From NCBI GenBank assembly GCA_936432065.2, contig OW386293.2, positions 30,330,234 to 30,394,233 on the forward strand: a stretch of DNA of 64,000 nucleotides, read 5' to 3'. Position numbers and translations under genes: made by a program. The notes below the pieces were generated by a model that worked only from the letters and a program-made list of their open reading frames with translations, did not search any database and was not told where the DNA came from. The DNA comes from Rutpela maculata (lineage: Eukaryota; Arthropoda; Insecta; Coleoptera; Cerambycidae). Below are positions 25,493 through 37,320 of this stretch, in pieces. Every line of letters starts with the position of its first letter. The first letter of the stretch is position 1.

Positions 25493-26345
25493 AGTAGTCT
25501 TTTATTTGCATGAGGATCAGGTCACTTCTGAGTTTGGTCACAGAATTCGGAAGTTTGTCATATTTTATTTACAAATGATCTAAAAGTAGTCTTTTATTTG
25601 CATGAGGATTAGTTCACTTGGGTCACATCTGACCGGGTCAAAATTGACCTGACTTGAAGCAAATAAAATAAAACAGTTTTGTTTTGACTTTTGACAACTT
25701 AAAAAGTTAATTCAATATTCTTGGTTTGTAGGATTCTACGCAGCATTTCATTCATGGATATTTTTAGGTTAGAATTTCGACGAAAAAAACTGTCAAACGT
25801 CGGTATTTCTACCCCACCACTTAACTAACCAAAAGTTCAGAAGTGAGTATCCTGTGCGGGGTGGAGCAGCATCGGGAAGGGGGGATCTGACCTGATTACT
25901 TGTGACTTTAGATCATTTGTAAATAAAATATGACAAACTGCTGAATTATGTGACCAAACTCAGAAGTGACCTGATCCTCATGCAAATAAAAGACTACTAT
26001 AGTCAGAAGTGATCAGGTCTGACTACTATAGTCAGAAGTAATCAGGCCCCCTTCCCTATGCTGCTCCACCCCGCACGGGATACTCACTCCTGAACTTTTG
26101 GTTAGTTAAGTGGTGGGGTAGAAATACCGACGTTTGACAGTTTTTTTCGTCGAAATTCTAACCTAAAAATATCCAAGAATGAAATGCTACGTACAATCCC
26201 ACAAACCAAGAATATTGAATTAACTTTTTAAGTTGTCAAAAGTCAAAACAAAACTGTTTTATTTTATTTGCTTCAAGTCAGGTCAATTTTGACTCGGTCA
26301 GATGTGACCCAAGTGAACAAATCCTCATGCAAATAAAAGACTACT
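25493..26345. mobile_element. Two interlaced inverted-repeat elements (order A-B-A'-B')
   Basis: Arm A (25493-25580) is inverted at 25912-25998. Arm B (25585 to about 25910) is inverted at about 26030-26345. All four outer ends read AGTAGTCTTTTATTTGCATG or its complement. The arms of B are nearly identical over ~320 bp. A short duplicated segment containing GACTACTATAGTCAGAAGT lies between A' and B'. The two copies of one family overlap rather than nest. Confidence 0.75.
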
Positions 26346-26580
26346 AATTTACGTTAAAAAGTTTGGTAAAGAGTGTCATGGCGAAAACTAGATTAGTATC
26401 ACTAAAAGTCATTGTACATGTTGACCAACTGACCAACTCGTCTAATTCCCACACTTTGTAAAAATGAAATACCATGTACTAATCATACCATTGTTTTCAG
26501 TATTTTTAATGTTAAGCTTACAGAAAAGGAACTCGAATGTGCTTTTCCATCATAGATGGTTAACGTTTCCTTCCACTAGT

Positions 26581-26640
26581 TTCCTTCAACCAATCAGAGG
26601 TTTCCTTCAACCAATCAGAAGTTTCCTTCAATCAATCAGA
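26581..26640 (+). promoter_or_regulatory. Tandem CCAAT-box triplet
   Basis: Three 21-bp tandem units contain AACCAATCAGA (CCAAT at 26590-26594 and 26111+500 i.e. 26611-26615) and a degenerate TCAAT (26632-26636). AACCAATCAG is an ideal NF-Y site. The spacing of two helical turns and the location upstream of a CpG-containing stretch suggest a promoter element. A chance micro-duplication is possible. Confidence 0.4.
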
Positions 26641-26859
26641 TCTTGTCAGGAAAGGAGAGAAAAGTGCACTCAAATTCCTCTTTCTAGTTCAGTTATTTCC
26701 TATGCCTGAAGCATTGAATGCGCGTTCCAGTTTGTTATTAATTTCGATGGCTTTACATTATTACCGTATCCAATCTTGAATTTTCGAACGCTTCCTGTTA
26801 CACGTTAGTCGCGCGCAGGTCGAATTCTTTGAAAACAAAAGAGGAACCAGACAAATTTC

Positions 26860-27016
26860 AGTTGCATTTATTTCATTAAATTTAATTTCCTTTAGTCGGT
26901 TTCGGTTTATTATATTTTGTATGGTTTATTTCGTTTATTTGTGAAGTGAAACATTTGATTTGTGTGTAATATGTGTGCCTGTGAAAGTAAACATTTCTGA
27001 GGCAAAGCTGGAAGAC
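26860..27016 (+). other. Candidate non-coding first exon ending in a strong splice donor
   Basis: TCAGTT at 26858-26863 matches the arthropod initiator. GAAGAC followed by GTAAGT at 27017-27022 is a near-ideal splice donor. The stretch 26720-26830 upstream is richer in CpG (GCGCG, GTCGCGCGC) than its surroundings. The only ATGs in the exon open very short frames, so it would be 5' UTR. No downstream coding exon was recognised. Confidence 0.3.
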
Positions 27017-27206
27017 GTAAGTAGACATATATAAATACAGGATAACCATGCAAAGATAATCGAAAAATGACTAATGTAAACAAAGTAGTATGCCAAAAGT
27101 TGCGGCTGTTTTATTATGAGAGATTTAATAATTATTGCCTGCTGTAGGAAAATTAACAGAGGCGGAATTGGGAATTGATCGTACATTTAATGTCGTGTGT
27201 AATAAC

Positions 27207-27425
27207 CCAGCAAACCAAACCACATCATTTTAACATCATAATGATGTGATTTTTGCAACAGTGACGTCGTCATTCTTGTTTGCAACCACGTGGAAATGCC
27301 GTCACAGTGACGCTAAACGGCCGCACTCAGCCACGTCGTCAAAAGTGACTTACTTATTTTCCACTTTTCAGCCACATCAGTACCACTCATTTGTGATATA
27401 GATATGATCATATTGTGTACAAAAA
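27207..27425. repeat. Terminal-type segment with palindromic CACATCATTTTAA motif
   Basis: Begins CCCAGCAAACC and contains CACATCATTTTAACATCA followed by TAATGATGTG. It then has GTGACG/CGTCAC palindromes unlike the AT-rich surroundings. A related segment in the opposite orientation sits at 32805-33045, so the two could be the ends of one ~5.8-kb element filled with later insertions. Confidence 0.35.
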
Positions 27426-27428
27426 ATA

Positions 27429-28234
27429 TATATTATAACAACTTGAATGTTACCGCCCACTTACTTTTAAAATAAATAAAAAGAATCTATATTGCAACAA
27501 ATAAATCTACTTTTATATTACGAAAAAATAGTTCAATTGAAACTTAAAAATCACTGATTAAAGATTAATAGTTTATATCCGGCTCCAAAAAATGATGAAT
27601 TTTTGAATAAATTATGTTTCCTCATTGAATTTTTTATTGTTTTTTTATCGAAAAAAATTATTCCATTAAAGTCGGCTGACATTTTATACCTTGTGTGTGA
27701 TTTTACATTCTGAAAAACTTTTCTCATTTTTTTTTTTTCATTTTGAAAAATAAAGGTGAACTTATTATTTCTTAAATATTTGTTTCAAAATCCTCCTGCA
27801 TACCTAAAGTTATTCTCGTAGCATAATCTAGTTACATATATAATTAGCTGTATATGAGAATATAATTTTAGATATACAGGGTGATTTGTAAACAAATATT
27901 TAAGAAATAAGTACACCTTTATTTTTCTAAATGAAAAAAAATAAAGAGAAAAGTTGTTCAGAATGTAAAATCACACACTAAGTATAAAACGTCAGCCGAC
28001 TTTGATGAAATAATTTTTTCGATTAAAAACAATAAAAAATTCAATATGAGGAAACATACTTTATTCAAAATTAATCATTTTATATTGGAGCCGGGTATAA
28101 ATATAAATCTTTCATCGTTATTTCATTGAGTTATTTTTTTCGTAATATAAAAGAAGATTTATTTGTTGCAAAATAGATTCTTTTCATTTATTTTAAAATT
28201 AACTCAGCGGTAACATTCAAGTTGTTATAATATA
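27429..28234. mobile_element. Foldback with ~380-bp arms
   Basis: The arms start and end with TATATTATAACAACTTGAAT and its complement. Matching blocks include GTCGGCTGAC, AACAATAAAAAATTCAAT and GTTACCGC. The loop (about 27785-27890) includes a TATACAGGGTG motif. No coding capacity. Confidence 0.75.
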
Positions 28235-28946
28235 CATTATAAAGCAACATAATTTATTTACAATTCATTTTTATTTTAATGGCTTACTTCAACAAAACAT
28301 TTCATCAAAGTAGCCTGATATTGCTGAAATTTTACACAAAAAAGTATATTTCACATTCGCTTTACTTATCTTTTCCTTAAATTTTTCTTGAGATTTCGGA
28401 AAATATATAAAAAGGCAGTTCATACATAATCGTTTGATATTTGCTTATAAATCTTGCACATATCCCTAGATATTTTAATCGTTTTATAGCACATACATTA
28501 CTCACTAAAGTGGGGTCCCAGAAAATGTCTCTAAGTAAAATAATAGAAATTAGATTTAAAAATATAAAAAGTATTAAATAAATTTGATGTGATCAATGAA
28601 ACAAACATTTCCGAAACTATATATATTCAAGATATGATTACAGGTATGCTTTATAATATAAATTCACCTAGCTATTTCTTTCTTGATCTTCTTTGATCCC
28701 TATAACGGATTAAGTGTCACAATTATCTCATAGTCAAAGTCTGCTGTGGCTGGAACTATTTTTCATACCACATCTAAAAATTTATAAAAAATTAATTATC
28801 ACAGTTTAAAAATGTTTAATAAGATTTGGTATCATTTATGTCAGTAAAAATAATGTTAAAAGTTGAGTGTTGGTAGTGGTAATTTCAAGTTCAACCACAC
28901 ACTAGTTTTGTTATTAAAGTAAAAAACCGCTGCCCAAGGAATCACT
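28235..28946. other. AT-rich DNA, no feature recognised
   Basis: Nothing beyond chance frames seen. Confidence 0.4.
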
Positions 28947-29625
28947 ACTTCCACATCCAGATTTTCTATCCAAGTCTCTCATAATGAAAAAATTTTGTAT
29001 GTGGAAATAATTGTTTATAGAACTTTAATAATATAATATTGAAATCGTCTACCCCAAAAACCCATAAAACGATATCCCATACGGTAGTGGGGTGGGGGTG
29101 GTGATAGGGGGGTAGTAGTGGAGGTGGATGAAGTAGAAAAAATATTTTGAGACTTTTGGTTCTTGTACACACACACTAAATCACAATTTTATTTTCATCT
29201 CCTTTAATAATGGCGTAGAGGTGGTAATGGGGGTGGCTAATGCCAAAAAATTTTTTTAAACCTTAGGTTCTCTTGTATCACTAAATACCAATTTTATGGA
29301 CTCTTACCTGCTTGATTTACCGGTTTACCCCCAATCTACCCCCTAGTTACCACATTTTACCCCCCAACCCTTCGACGGAATAAGATGAAAATATAATCTA
29401 GTTCCAGATCCCGTTAAAGTACATACGTGTACCAAATTTCAAGTCAATATCTTAAACGATTCCAGAGTAAACGTGGGTACAAAAAAGTTACAGACCGACA
29501 GACAGAAATTTTTTTTTCGCTCAAATTTAAAATCTCAACGTTTCATGACATTCTAAGCCTATCTGTATAATAAAAATTTTCAAAAATTTTTTTGTCGTTA
29601 CCATACTTCCACTGGTTGTGGAAGT
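28947..29625. mobile_element. Inverted-terminus element, ACTTCCACNNCCAG ends
   Basis: ACTTCCACATCCAG (28947-28960) is inverted as CTGGTTGTGGAAGT at 29612-29625. The 3' half contains the CAGACCGACAGACAG motif often seen in insect non-autonomous repeats. No target duplication was identified. Confidence 0.45.
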
Positions 29626-30242
29626 AATTAAATTTAATTTTAATAGCTTACATCTTTAGAACAACTTCATTGATACTATTGAAAATATAAAAAAAAAGGA
29701 TGACGATTGAAAATAAACTACTATTTTGTAAAACATGAATTAGCAATAAAGATACGAATTCAGAATTTGATTCTAACAGGGCATGCAGAATACGTTTCAA
29801 AAATTATTTGAACTTTGTATCACTCTTGATTCGTGGACACCATTTGAATTCTATCTCTAACAAAATAATAAAGTTTCGATGAGATTTAAAATATGACACT
29901 AAGTATACACTAAATTAAAAATTAAGCAAAAAAAAAACTGAAGGTGAAGTTTCTCATTACCGAAACGAGTATTTCAATATGAAACAATAAAGAATATATT
30001 TTTTTTATAGAGCCTTATTATAGTTACAGAAAAAATTGGTAAAAACAGCAGTTTGCACAAAATTCAAACGCAAAATGTCTAAGATTTTAGAACTTATATA
30101 AACTTACCATCTTTTCTCTCATTATACTGCCACTGCCAGAAGCCCCACGAACGAAGATAGTTTTAATTGTCTATTATAACATTCTAAAATAGAAAAAAAT
30201 GTATAAGTACCTAAATTATTCCAGTTAAATAGGGAGGACTAG
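29626..30242. other. AT-rich DNA, no feature recognised
   Basis: No gene, repeat or RNA recognised. Confidence 0.35.
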
Positions 30243-31844
30243 AGGAAAAAAACTGATACCTAAAGTTTTGAAACTTGGCAGAGATGTTCATTAAGGCCCA
30301 CTGTTTAAACATACTTAAAGTCGTCAACTCTATCTCTTACGCTCGCGCCGCCATCTTGAAAAAATGGTGCTCAGATTAAGTTTTTTTTTCTTATATCTCG
30401 CTAACCATTAGAGATATTGAAATTAAGTCTCCAATAAAAAGTAAAGCTTATAAAATTCTCTATAAAAAATGTAATATAATATTTTTCCGTATATATTATT
30501 ATCATCTTCTAAAATAGGAAATTACATTTGATCAACACATTTCTAAACCGGAAATCACTCGTAAAAAAAAATTCATATTATTATGTTAATTCTAGAATTC
30601 CCAATAACTTTAAAATATTCGTTGAATATCTGTTTGTCAGTCTGTCGTTTGTCCATCTGTCTTTCTGTACGACACTTTTTTTTTTAACTATTTAACGTCG
30701 GCCCGCTACCAGGGCCTATCACCTATGCCAGGAGACGAGCTACCCCCAACCTGGAAATTTTGCCGAACCTCTTCTCTTAAGAAGAGTAGGGATCTTTTAC
30801 TTGCCTAACATTTAATAGACAAGGGACCGCCTGCTTTACATCCCCTCCGAAGGATGGTATATCCACTACGTAATCCTCGTCTGAAATTACGTAACTTCTG
30901 CGTATACACTGATATACAAGCCGCTAGAAGGTGGGACGAGAACACTGTATTTCCCAAGATGGGACCCTCCATCCAAGTACTAACCGCGCTCGACGTTGCT
31001 TCAATGGAATATCGACTGATATTCACATTGAAGTCGTCTCTACGCTCGTCCACGACACTTTTTGTGAGTCTGATAATTTAAAAGAGAGGAGACCAATTTT
31101 ATTGAAATTTGAACAGTAAGTTAGTGTTAACTAAAGGAAGAACTCTATTGATTTTGAAAAAAATCGATTAGTAAATATAAAGGTTATAAAACATTTTATG
31201 AAAAAAAGGCATGTGAAGAGTGTTGTAACACCTTTGATAAGATGCTAAAAATACAGAGATACTGCACAGTATACTGACCAACGTTTCGACAATCAAGATG
31301 GTATCATCGGGAGATCATTAAAATTGCAAGTATGTCACTTAAACCTACAATCATAACGTACTTACTGATCGATTTTTTTTTAAATTGCTGGGGCTTCTTA
31401 TAGCTAACACTAATTTATTGTCCAAATTTCAATAAAACCAGACTTTTCTTTTTTAAGTTATTTAGCTTACAAGAGACATGACAGACGGAGAGGCAGACGG
31501 ACTGACAGAAAAGGCATTTTGAAAGTTGTCCCGTATTTTATGACAATACAATGATATATTTTTATTATATACGAGTGATATTCACAATTGTTGAAACGTG
31601 TCGATGAAATGCATATAACACCTTTTATACAGAATTTTATAAGCTTTATTTTGTATATAAACATAATTTCGATATCGCTAATGGTTAGAAAGATATAAGC
31701 AGTAAACTGAATCGGACCGCCATTTCTCCAAGATGGTGGCTCAAGCGCAACAGTTTGGGCTGGGGACTTTTAGTATGTTTAATAGTAGGTAAGCCTAAAT
31801 GAACATATTTGCCAAATTTAAACACTTTATCAGTTTTTTTCGTC
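30243..31844. mobile_element. Foldback split by a SINE
   Basis: Left-arm blocks AAAAAAACTGAT, ATGTTCATT, TATATCTCGCTAACCATTAG and AAAGCTTATAAAATTCT recur inverted between 31620 and 31844. Both arms carry a GC-rich 'CGCCATCTT-like' segment. A SINE (30681-31051) is inserted between the arms. Confidence 0.68.
30681..31051 (-). mobile_element. 5S rRNA-derived SINE (SINE3 type)
   Basis: The minus strand from about 31045 to 30925 aligns with 5S rRNA: GCAACGTCGAGCGCGGTTAG then TACTTGGATGG and CTTGGGAAATACAGTGTT, covering the internal Pol III promoter (A box, intermediate element, C box). A 240-base unrelated body follows, ending in a poly-A tail (plus-strand T run at 30676-30685). A 12-bp duplication ACGACACTTTTT flanks it (30669-30680 and 31052-31063), as left by LINE-driven retroposition. 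It has drifted from a functional 5S gene. Confidence 0.75.
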
Positions 31845-31929
31845 AAACGTCGAAATTTGTTCTAATTTGACTAGGGTATTTATACTATAGATATAATTAG
31901 ACAATCCTCGGATTAGGGTACTAAAATAA

Positions 31930-32081
31930 TAGGTGTTTTCTTTCTACCAACAATCTTAGCTAAGCTAAGTAGTTTTTCAGTCACGCCTGATGAGTGAAAT
32001 ATTCGTGTATGTACCACAGTTTGCGTGTGACATTAAAACTACTTAGCTTAGCTAAGATTGTTGGTAGAAAGAAAACACCTA
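31930..32081. mobile_element. Palindromic MITE with perfect 47-bp ends
   Basis: The left arm 31930-31976 and right arm 32035-32081 are perfect complements, starting TAGGTGTTTTCTTTCTACC. The perfect match implies recent activity or gene conversion. The loop is 58 bases. The target duplication is unclear in AT-rich flanks. Confidence 0.78.
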
Positions 32082-32804
32082 ATATACTAGAGCAAAATAA
32101 AATGAGGGGTAATAAAGCAAATAACATACAATATGACTGCATTTTGTCGTCAATTGGTAAGAAAACAATTATCAGTAGGTATTTAAATCAAAAATAACCT
32201 AAATATGCTCTCTATATATTTATATTTTATTTATTTCTCTTTTATACTGTTTTTATAAATATAATGAAATTTAAATATAAAAGTGTACCTATATTTTACC
32301 AATTAATTGATAGCACACACAAGGTACCTAATAATCTCGTCGAATATCAAATGGGGCATGCCGCATGGATGACATGGAGACAACACTGTACACTGTACCT
32401 ACTGGTATACCTAATGTGGTACAAAAACTAAATTATGAATTCGAAAGTATTCTGTAATTGAAAAATAAATAACAAGTGTTAACCAAAATATATTATGTTA
32501 AATGATAAATTAGCTTTTTTCCCTTGAATTTTAATGATGTCATTCGATATGTCACCAAACATGAAAATTACAGGCAAGGTATAAAATAAGAATACATTTC
32601 ATAGTAACAATGTAGCTAATACAAGTGTACTTACCTTTTCGTAAAAATGTGTTGATATTTACCAAACAAAAACCAAAAACATTAAAACTAAAGTTTATTG
32701 ACGTCAACGTCGTTAATAGAACACAGACAAGTGTAAACTGGAGATGACAGTAGTAGTACTAGACTAGTGGCGCTGCCGGCGGTGGTCGCTATTTTGTAAG
32801 AGAT
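32082..32804. other. AT-rich DNA, no feature recognised
   Basis: No gene or structured repeat recognised. Confidence 0.4.
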
Positions 32805-33045
32805 GGTGATACCAAAGTGAGTGGTGGCTCAGTTAGTTACATCCACGTTTTAAAATGTATCATTAAAATGATGTGGTGATTGTGGACATCCCAATCTCCA
32901 CTGACATGGGAGTGGTTATAATGTGAACGTTCTAAAACGGTCCAAAGAGTGTCATCACGGTGATGTGATGCTTTGCCATTTACAAAAACCACTAAAATGT
33001 GAGTGGCTATAATGTGGATGTGGCAGAGTGTGTTTAGTGGGAATG
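32805..33045. repeat. Terminal-type segment related to 27.2 kb
   Basis: Contains ATTAAAATGATGTGGTG, repeated GAGTGG...TATAATGTG units and CATCACGGTGATG. It ends GTGTGTTTAGTGGGAATG. In reverse orientation this resembles the segment starting CCCAGCAAACC at 27207. Relationship inferred by eye. Confidence 0.3.
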
Positions 33046-33123
33046 CTAGCGCTACACGTTGGGCCATACTTTGGCTGAAACAATTGCCAAAACATTTGTC
33101 GAAACATTTGTGTACAAATATAC

Positions 33124-33385
33124 CAGTGGCGCAGCCAGAAAATTCATCTGGGGGGGGCCAATAGAACCGGCCTCCCAAGAGGATGAGGAAAATTTTTCAG
33201 AAAATGGTTGAAAACGGATGTGTATGTAGATTCTTCTATTGGATAATATTGGCATTAATTACAAAATGTTTATTTCAAGGGATAATTTAGATACTGCTTT
33301 GTACTGCTTCTTTATTTTTTGGCTCATGGCAGACGGCTTGGGGGGGGGCCCGGGCCCCATGGCTCCCCCCCTGGCTGCGCCCATG
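33124..33385. mobile_element. hAT-type MITE, CAGTGGCGCAGCCAG end
   Basis: The left end CAGTGGCGCAGCCAG and right end CTGGCTGCGCCCATG are inverted with two mismatches. The 8-bp flanks AAATATAC (33116-33123 and 33386-33393) are identical. The interior has G and C runs. Reading frames here and at 32837-33178 run across the insertion border and are not genes. Confidence 0.82.
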
Positions 33386-34308
33386 AAATATACCATCCAC
33401 ACGTTGGCCGATACAGCAGTGCGTGCCAGAACCTGGCCTTATCCTTATGATATTTATTTTTGGGGTCCCATATTGTAGGTTCCCCCTGATACAGTTCTAA
33501 AAATTGAAAAGTGTTTTCATTATTCCAAGCCATTTAGTAGAGTAAAATCTGGAAGTAAAGTCGCTTAGTTTTCGAGAAAAAAAAAACCGGCGTAGAACCA
33601 AACCAGACTTGTGGGATTCTTTAGTAAGATAATCGTGTACACGAAATCGTTTTTTACGACATTTTTCGGTGGTCGAGAACTTTTTTATTTCGGAAAAACT
33701 CAAAAAAATAGATTTTTAATGAAATATGTTTTTTAACGTCTCCACCGCTATATCTCTGAAAATATTTGTGCTATCAAGCTATTTTTTTTTTTACATTAAA
33801 GTAGACACAATAGCGCTTCGAACAACGTCCCACGTGAACCCGATTTATTTTTTTTTAAGTTGGTAAAATAATAGGAAACTCAAACTTGTTATTTTCAGTA
33901 ACGTAATTTTAGGCAATCGAGAAAAAAGTTTATTTATGAAAATTTGTATATACATGCTGCGTACAAATTGAAGCCAATAGTTGAAAAAAGTTTTTAGGAT
34001 AAAAATTTTTCAAGTCTCGTTGATAGTATTGAGTCAGCGATTTTTTTTTTAACGGGCCAAAGTCATATTCTTACGCGCTCGGCTGTAGCAAGCCTACCGA
34101 CTGCAACGATCTGACGGTTCCGGTCGGGGTATATGTAGTAGTTATATCAATAGGTATAAAACCAGTAGTGATCAAAAGATCTAGGGGATCAATATTATTG
34201 TTCAATATTTCATATATTGTACAGTAGTATTGATCATATGTTGTTAATATTAAGAAATTGTATAATAAATATTAAATAGTCTCCTTTTAATAATAAAAAG
34301 CCAGGTGG

Positions 34309-35911
34309 TAGTAGTACAGTACCTAGAGGTAAAAAAAACTTAGAAGTAATGTCATATTAAACGGATTTCGTTCATTTTTGGCAGTATAATAGTAAATGTT
34401 TCACAGAAAAGTTTCTATATTGAGCGGGGGCTTGTTAATTTACAGGGGGTGGATGCCACCCCCTTTGAGGGGGCGGCACTTAAAAAATATATGAAGTACA
34501 ATCATATTTTAAGAAGAAAAGGTTCTATGCAATTTTTCACATGAATTGAAGTTTTCAAGTTATAACGACTTCAAAATTGCGATTTTAGCTTAAAAAAAGG
34601 TATTTCTAAACGGCTTTCGTCAAGTATCTCAAAAAGTATTACTTTATCGAAAAAACGTTATAGACCAATTACAGAAAGTACAAACTGGGAATTAATTATA
34701 TTTTTTGTTTATTGATGTAGGATTAATAATTTCGGAGATATTTAAGTTTACATTGGGCATAAGTGTTCGTAAGATAACTATTTAGAGTGAGAGTTAAATA
34801 TCTCAGAAACTGTGACACCTACGCCAAGGATACTAATACACAATAATAGGTTATTAATTAAGCTCTTAATTATTTTTTTATTTGTTTATGTAGCATAAAA
34901 AACAAAGAAGTTATGACCGAAGCAATGTGCGTCTACACATTTTTTTAATAACAACGTCGCAATGTTGTTACTGTAATTAGCCAGTAATTAAAAAAAAGGA
35001 ATTTCAAATACAGTTTCTCATTAATATATAGCATGACGTAGATGCTCAAATTTTTTGGTTCGTATACAGCACTTGCTTTAGAAAAAATACAGTTTAAACT
35101 ATAAAGGTATTTTCGATAAAACGTATTTTTTTTTCCTATTCCAAATATCTCAATAAATATTAGTTTTGTTCAAAAATGTGTAGAGATCAAAAATAAAGCT
35201 CATAAACTAATAATAATGAATTTCGCTTGTTTATTTATTTACATAGATTTAATAGTTTCGGAGATATGAGTTTACAAATGGCATCCGAACGTTCATAAGA
35301 CGAAAAATGCAGTTTAAATGTTAAATACCTCAGAAATTGTGACGCATGCTAAGAAAGGAAATTAAAGACAATTAATTGCGCTTTCAAATTATTTTTTACT
35401 CGTTTTGTTACTCTAATTAGCCAATAATCTAAAAAAATTATCTCAAATACAGTTTTTCGTTAAAATGTAGCATTACCTAAATGCTCAAATTCTTTTTTGT
35501 TCATTTAAAGCACTTGCTTTAGAAAAAAATGCATTTTAAACTTTAAAGGTAATTTCGAAACCCTTGGATACCAAATATAAACTTAAATATTTCCGAAATT
35601 ATTAATCCTACATCAATAAACAAAAAATATAATTAATTCCCAATTTGTAGGGTGCTTTCTGTAATTGGTCTATAACATTTTTTCGATAAAGTAATACTTT
35701 TCGAGATACTTGACGAAAGCCGTTTGAAAATATCTTTTTTAAAAGCTTTTATTTTAAGCTAAAGTCCGCAATTTTGAAGTCGTTATAACTTAAAAACTAT
35801 CAATTTATGTGAAAAATTGCATGGAACCTTTTCTTCTTAAAATTTGATTCTATTTCAGCTCCAATAAATATATATATTTTTTAAGTGCCACCCCCTGAAA
35901 GGGGGTGGCAC
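34309..35911. mobile_element. Foldback family F, copy A (right end lost)
   Basis: Long inverted arms share TTAAGAAGAAAAGGTTCTAT, AAGTATTACTTTATCG-like and TCGTCAAGTATCTC blocks. Near each end lies a 23-base GC-rich hairpin (34455-34477 and 35887-35909; arm GCCACCCCC). The left end runs out to GTACCTAGAGG, but the right end stops at the hairpin, so the outer ~150 bases are deleted there. A second copy is at 61143-63004. Confidence 0.7.
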
Positions 35912-36841
35912 ATTTTTCTGAATGATATCTAATTTTTTAGATGACAGTAAGCAACTCCACCCCAACCTAGAATGCCATATATTAATCTAGATTCAACTAA
36001 CGCTATTTCTACGCGACTAATCTGACCAACCTGCATGCGAGGTGTATTAATTGCGTCCCAATGTCGCGTTTAGCGCTGATAAAAAAAATCGCTGTTGCCA
36101 AACGGTACACTTTAGGCAAAAACATATTTTTTCAAAAACTTTTGTGATTATTAGGCTTTATTTTCTTCGCTGCATGTATGCAAATATTTTCAAAAATAAA
36201 AAAGTTTATCGATTGATTGGTGAAAATTTCAATACACAAAATATGTATTTTTAGTTTATTTGATTTTTAGAAAAATGAAAGTGCGAATTGTGCCCAAACC
36301 GTTTATATTGGTAAAAGCGCTACAGTGTGTGCTTTAATTTGACACAAAACAAATTTCGGTACCTTTAATAGTTTTAAAGATATGGCGGTGGAAACAAAAA
36401 AAAACAATTTTCTTTAAAAATACATTTTTTTCACTTTTTATTGATTTAAAAAGTTCGAGACCACAAAAAAATGTCGTAAAATATGATTTCATATGCCCGG
36501 TGACATACTCAAAGGAACCTAATATGTTTGAACTGGTTCTACGTCAAAAAAAAAAAACGACACGATAGACTTAAGAAATCGCTGCTCTAATTTTAAAACG
36601 CGATACGTACGCATGCACCTGTATATGCACTGACATTTCACCAACGTGTGGACGGAAATTCGTATCTGACTCAAGCTCCTCCCAAAATCCAAAATCCCTT
36701 TGATTTGTGTACTATTTACCGACACCGAGGCGATCACAGGCAAACTTGGCCCATTCGCGGCCAATCAAGGCAAACTTACCATCCACACGTTGGCTGTGGC
36801 CGAGGTTTGCCAGACTTGGCCCAACGTGTAGCGCTAGGATA

Positions 36842-37320
36842 ATAAACATTTTATCACGGCCGGGCCCGGGGGGATGCTCCCCCCCCAATAATTTGTGGGA
36901 TAATTTTGAGTTTGGGAAATTAGTTGTTGAAATTACAAAATAATTTTTGTAAAACTGTCATTAAAAATGACATTTTTAATTCATTGATAGGTGAACTAAA
37001 AATTGACTTTTATAATGTTACATGTTAAAAATTCTTTTAACACTAGTGTCGAAAACACTTTTAACACTAGTGTTAAAAATGAAATATACCATATAGTAAT
37101 ATGCATTCTTCTCAAGATAATAGAAAGCTGTATTGATAAAATTAGAAGAAATATATTACTAGAAATAATACATATTTATTCAAATAGTTATAAATTATTT
37201 ATTTAGATATTTGATGTCTGGAGCTTCATTCAAAAATGTATTAATATGTTCGCTGGTAAATATTTTCGATTTTTTTTTACCGATATCCTACACTTTTTCT
37301 TTTAAAAACGCTATTAGCTT
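36842..37320. other. Short GC-rich patch and AT-rich DNA
   Basis: A CGGCCGGGCCCGGGG patch at about 36857-36875 looks like a transposon end without a partner. Repeated TTTTAACACTAGTG units around 37033-37077 form a small hairpin. No gene. Confidence 0.35.

Larger units (their letters stand above)
33047..36841. mobile_element. 3.8-kb composite near-palindrome
   Basis: CTAGCGCTACACGTTGGGCC at 33047 is inverted at the right end (36820-36840). Further in, matching blocks include CCATCCACACGTTGG, the segment around ACGACATTTTT (33656 against 36466-36480) and CTCCACCGCTATATCT (33739 against 36370-36385). A hAT MITE interrupts the left arm and a second foldback family fills the centre. No coding frames of substance. 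Confidence 0.6.

Noticed and set aside
30925..31045. 5S rRNA gene on the minus strand
   Set aside because: The match is partial and diverged, and it is fused to an unrelated body with poly-A tail and target duplication, so it is a SINE head.
30805..31053. 82-codon minus frame
   Set aside because: It lies entirely within the 5S-derived SINE.
32837..33178. 113-codon minus frame
   Set aside because: It crosses the junction of a repeat and the hAT MITE at 33124; its composition follows the repeats.
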